A stretch of DNA of 64,000 bases from Veillonella magna DSM 19857 (lineage in GTDB: Bacteria > Bacillota > Negativicutes > Veillonellales > Veillonellaceae). Positions 63,541 to 64,000 of the stretch are shown here, in pieces. The stretch lies in the NCBI RefSeq assembly GCF_000428745.1, contig NZ_AUAN01000003.1, positions 1 to 64,000 on the forward strand, read 5' to 3'. Made by a program: the position numbers and the translations under genes. How positions within the stretch are numbered: the first letter of the stretch is position 1; every line of letters begins with the position of its first letter. Under the pieces are notes generated by a model, which was not told where the DNA came from, did no database searches, and saw nothing but the letters and a program-made list of their open reading frames with translations.

Positions 63541-64000
63541 ATGATTACGCAAATTATACCAAGTTATACGTTTGGTGGATTCGATGCCTATGAAGCGGTG
63601 CCGCAGATTGTTGCGCCGTATGGCACAAAGGTGTGCTTCGTTGGCGGCGAAACGGCATTGAGTATCGTAGAGCCCATGCTGCGTCCCATTATGGAGAAAG
63701 CAGGCTTTACGATAACGGGTAGCGTTATGTACGGCAAGGAGTGTACGGTGGCTAATGGTCGTGCGTTGGCTATGCGCCCTGAGGTTCAGACGGCGGATAT
63801 GATTTTTGCTATTGGTGGCGGCAAGGCTATTGATACGGTAAAAGTCATTTGCGAAGAGCCGACGCGCAAGCCTTTCTTTACATTCCCTACCGTAGCATCT
63901 ACCTGTGCGGCTTTATCGAAAGTGTCCATTGTATATACCGATGACCATGTATTTGAAGAGGTGCGTGAGAATACGTATCCGGCGGTACATGCTTTCATTA
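63541..64000 (+). CDS. Iron-containing alcohol dehydrogenase family protein (3' end outside window)
   Basis: The visible 153 codons show the N-terminal part of a GldA-like, iron-dependent dehydrogenase: SYTFGGFDAYEAVPQIVAPYG, FAIGGGKAIDTVK with the NAD-binding GGG, and FPTVASTCAALSKVSIVYTDD. The TVAST-C-A-A-x-S-x-V wording is that of glycerol-dehydrogenase-like proteins of anaerobes; the substrate is unknown. GAGGTG lies six bases before the ATG. An in-frame ATG at 63478 could add a 21-residue acidic extension. The gene runs out of the window. Confidence 0.85.
   Translation, partial: MITQIIPSYTFGGFDAYEAVPQIVAPYGTKVCFVGGETALSIVEPMLRPIMEKAGFTITGSVMYGKECTVANGRALAMRPEVQTADMIFAIGGGKAIDTVKVICEEPTRKPFFTFPTVASTCAALSKVSIVYTDDHVFEEVRENTYPAVHAFI

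Overview
The window looks like chromosomal DNA of an anaerobic, lactate-using Negativicutes bacterium (Veillonella/Megasphaera/Negativicoccus-like diderm Firmicute), with mid-range GC. The inference rests on the yybS-gdpP-rplI-dnaB operon and RNase J (Firmicutes traits), a lactate permease next to a highly expressed Ldh2-type dehydrogenase, an EFR1-type flavodoxin/ferredoxin protein, and several lipoproteins. Genus is not fixed by the sequence. No phage, insertion sequence or CRISPR array is visible; the only RNA gene is one tRNA-Ser.

Layout: 0-1 kb, end of tuf, tRNA-Ser(UGA) and a 19-bp tandem array. 1.2-7.1 kb, arginine operon (M20 deacylase, OTC, argC, argB, argD). 7.4-11.2 kb, small secreted proteins and lipoproteins. 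11.2-17.9 kb (minus strand), a complete shikimate operon (aroF, aroB, aroA, aroC, fused aroE-aroK, aroQ). 17.9-21.5 kb, class I ribonucleotide reductase. 22-23.6 kb, TPP riboswitch and thiC. 23.7-30.1 kb, accessory stretch: alpha/beta hydrolase, preQ1 riboswitch with queT, a lactonase pseudogene, EFR1 protein, acetyltransferase, a broken replication-type gene and a peptidase C26-type amidotransferase. 30.5-33.5 kb, dedA, a GT39-like glycosyltransferase and a uracil-DNA-glycosylase-like gene. 33.8 kb, RNase J with a long basic N-terminus. 36.2-39.6 kb, a three-gene set: 22-residue-repeat protein, MoxR ATPase, metallopeptidase-like/VWA protein. 39.8-45.9 kb, yybS-gdpP-rplI-dnaB and an M48 protease. 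46-54.8 kb, Ldh2, lactate permease, molybdopterin oxidoreductase, BrnQ and an APC permease. 55-63 kb, ilvD-ilvA-ilvB-ilvN-ABC ATPase-ilvC. The window ends inside an iron-containing alcohol dehydrogenase.

The most striking observation is that the two large amino-acid operons each appear to be governed by ribosome-mediated attenuation. The aro operon is preceded by a 34-codon reading frame containing eight consecutive aromatic codons (Tyr-Phe-Phe-Trp-Tyr-Tyr-Phe-Phe), then an intrinsic terminator; a leader segment can pair with the terminator. The ilv operon is preceded by a 50-codon frame whose codons 2-23 are 18/22 Leu/Val/Ile, again followed by a terminator whose 5' arm is complementary to a leader segment. 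Such leader-peptide attenuators are classically known from Proteobacteria, while Firmicutes usually use T-boxes or TRAP.

A second theme is a set of degenerate intergenic tandem arrays with locus-specific unit lengths (14, 19, about 21, 26, 27 bp), unrelated in sequence to one another but similar in style. A third is a pair of covarying stem-loops (27.6 and 63.2 kb) sharing an almost invariant 11-nt loop.
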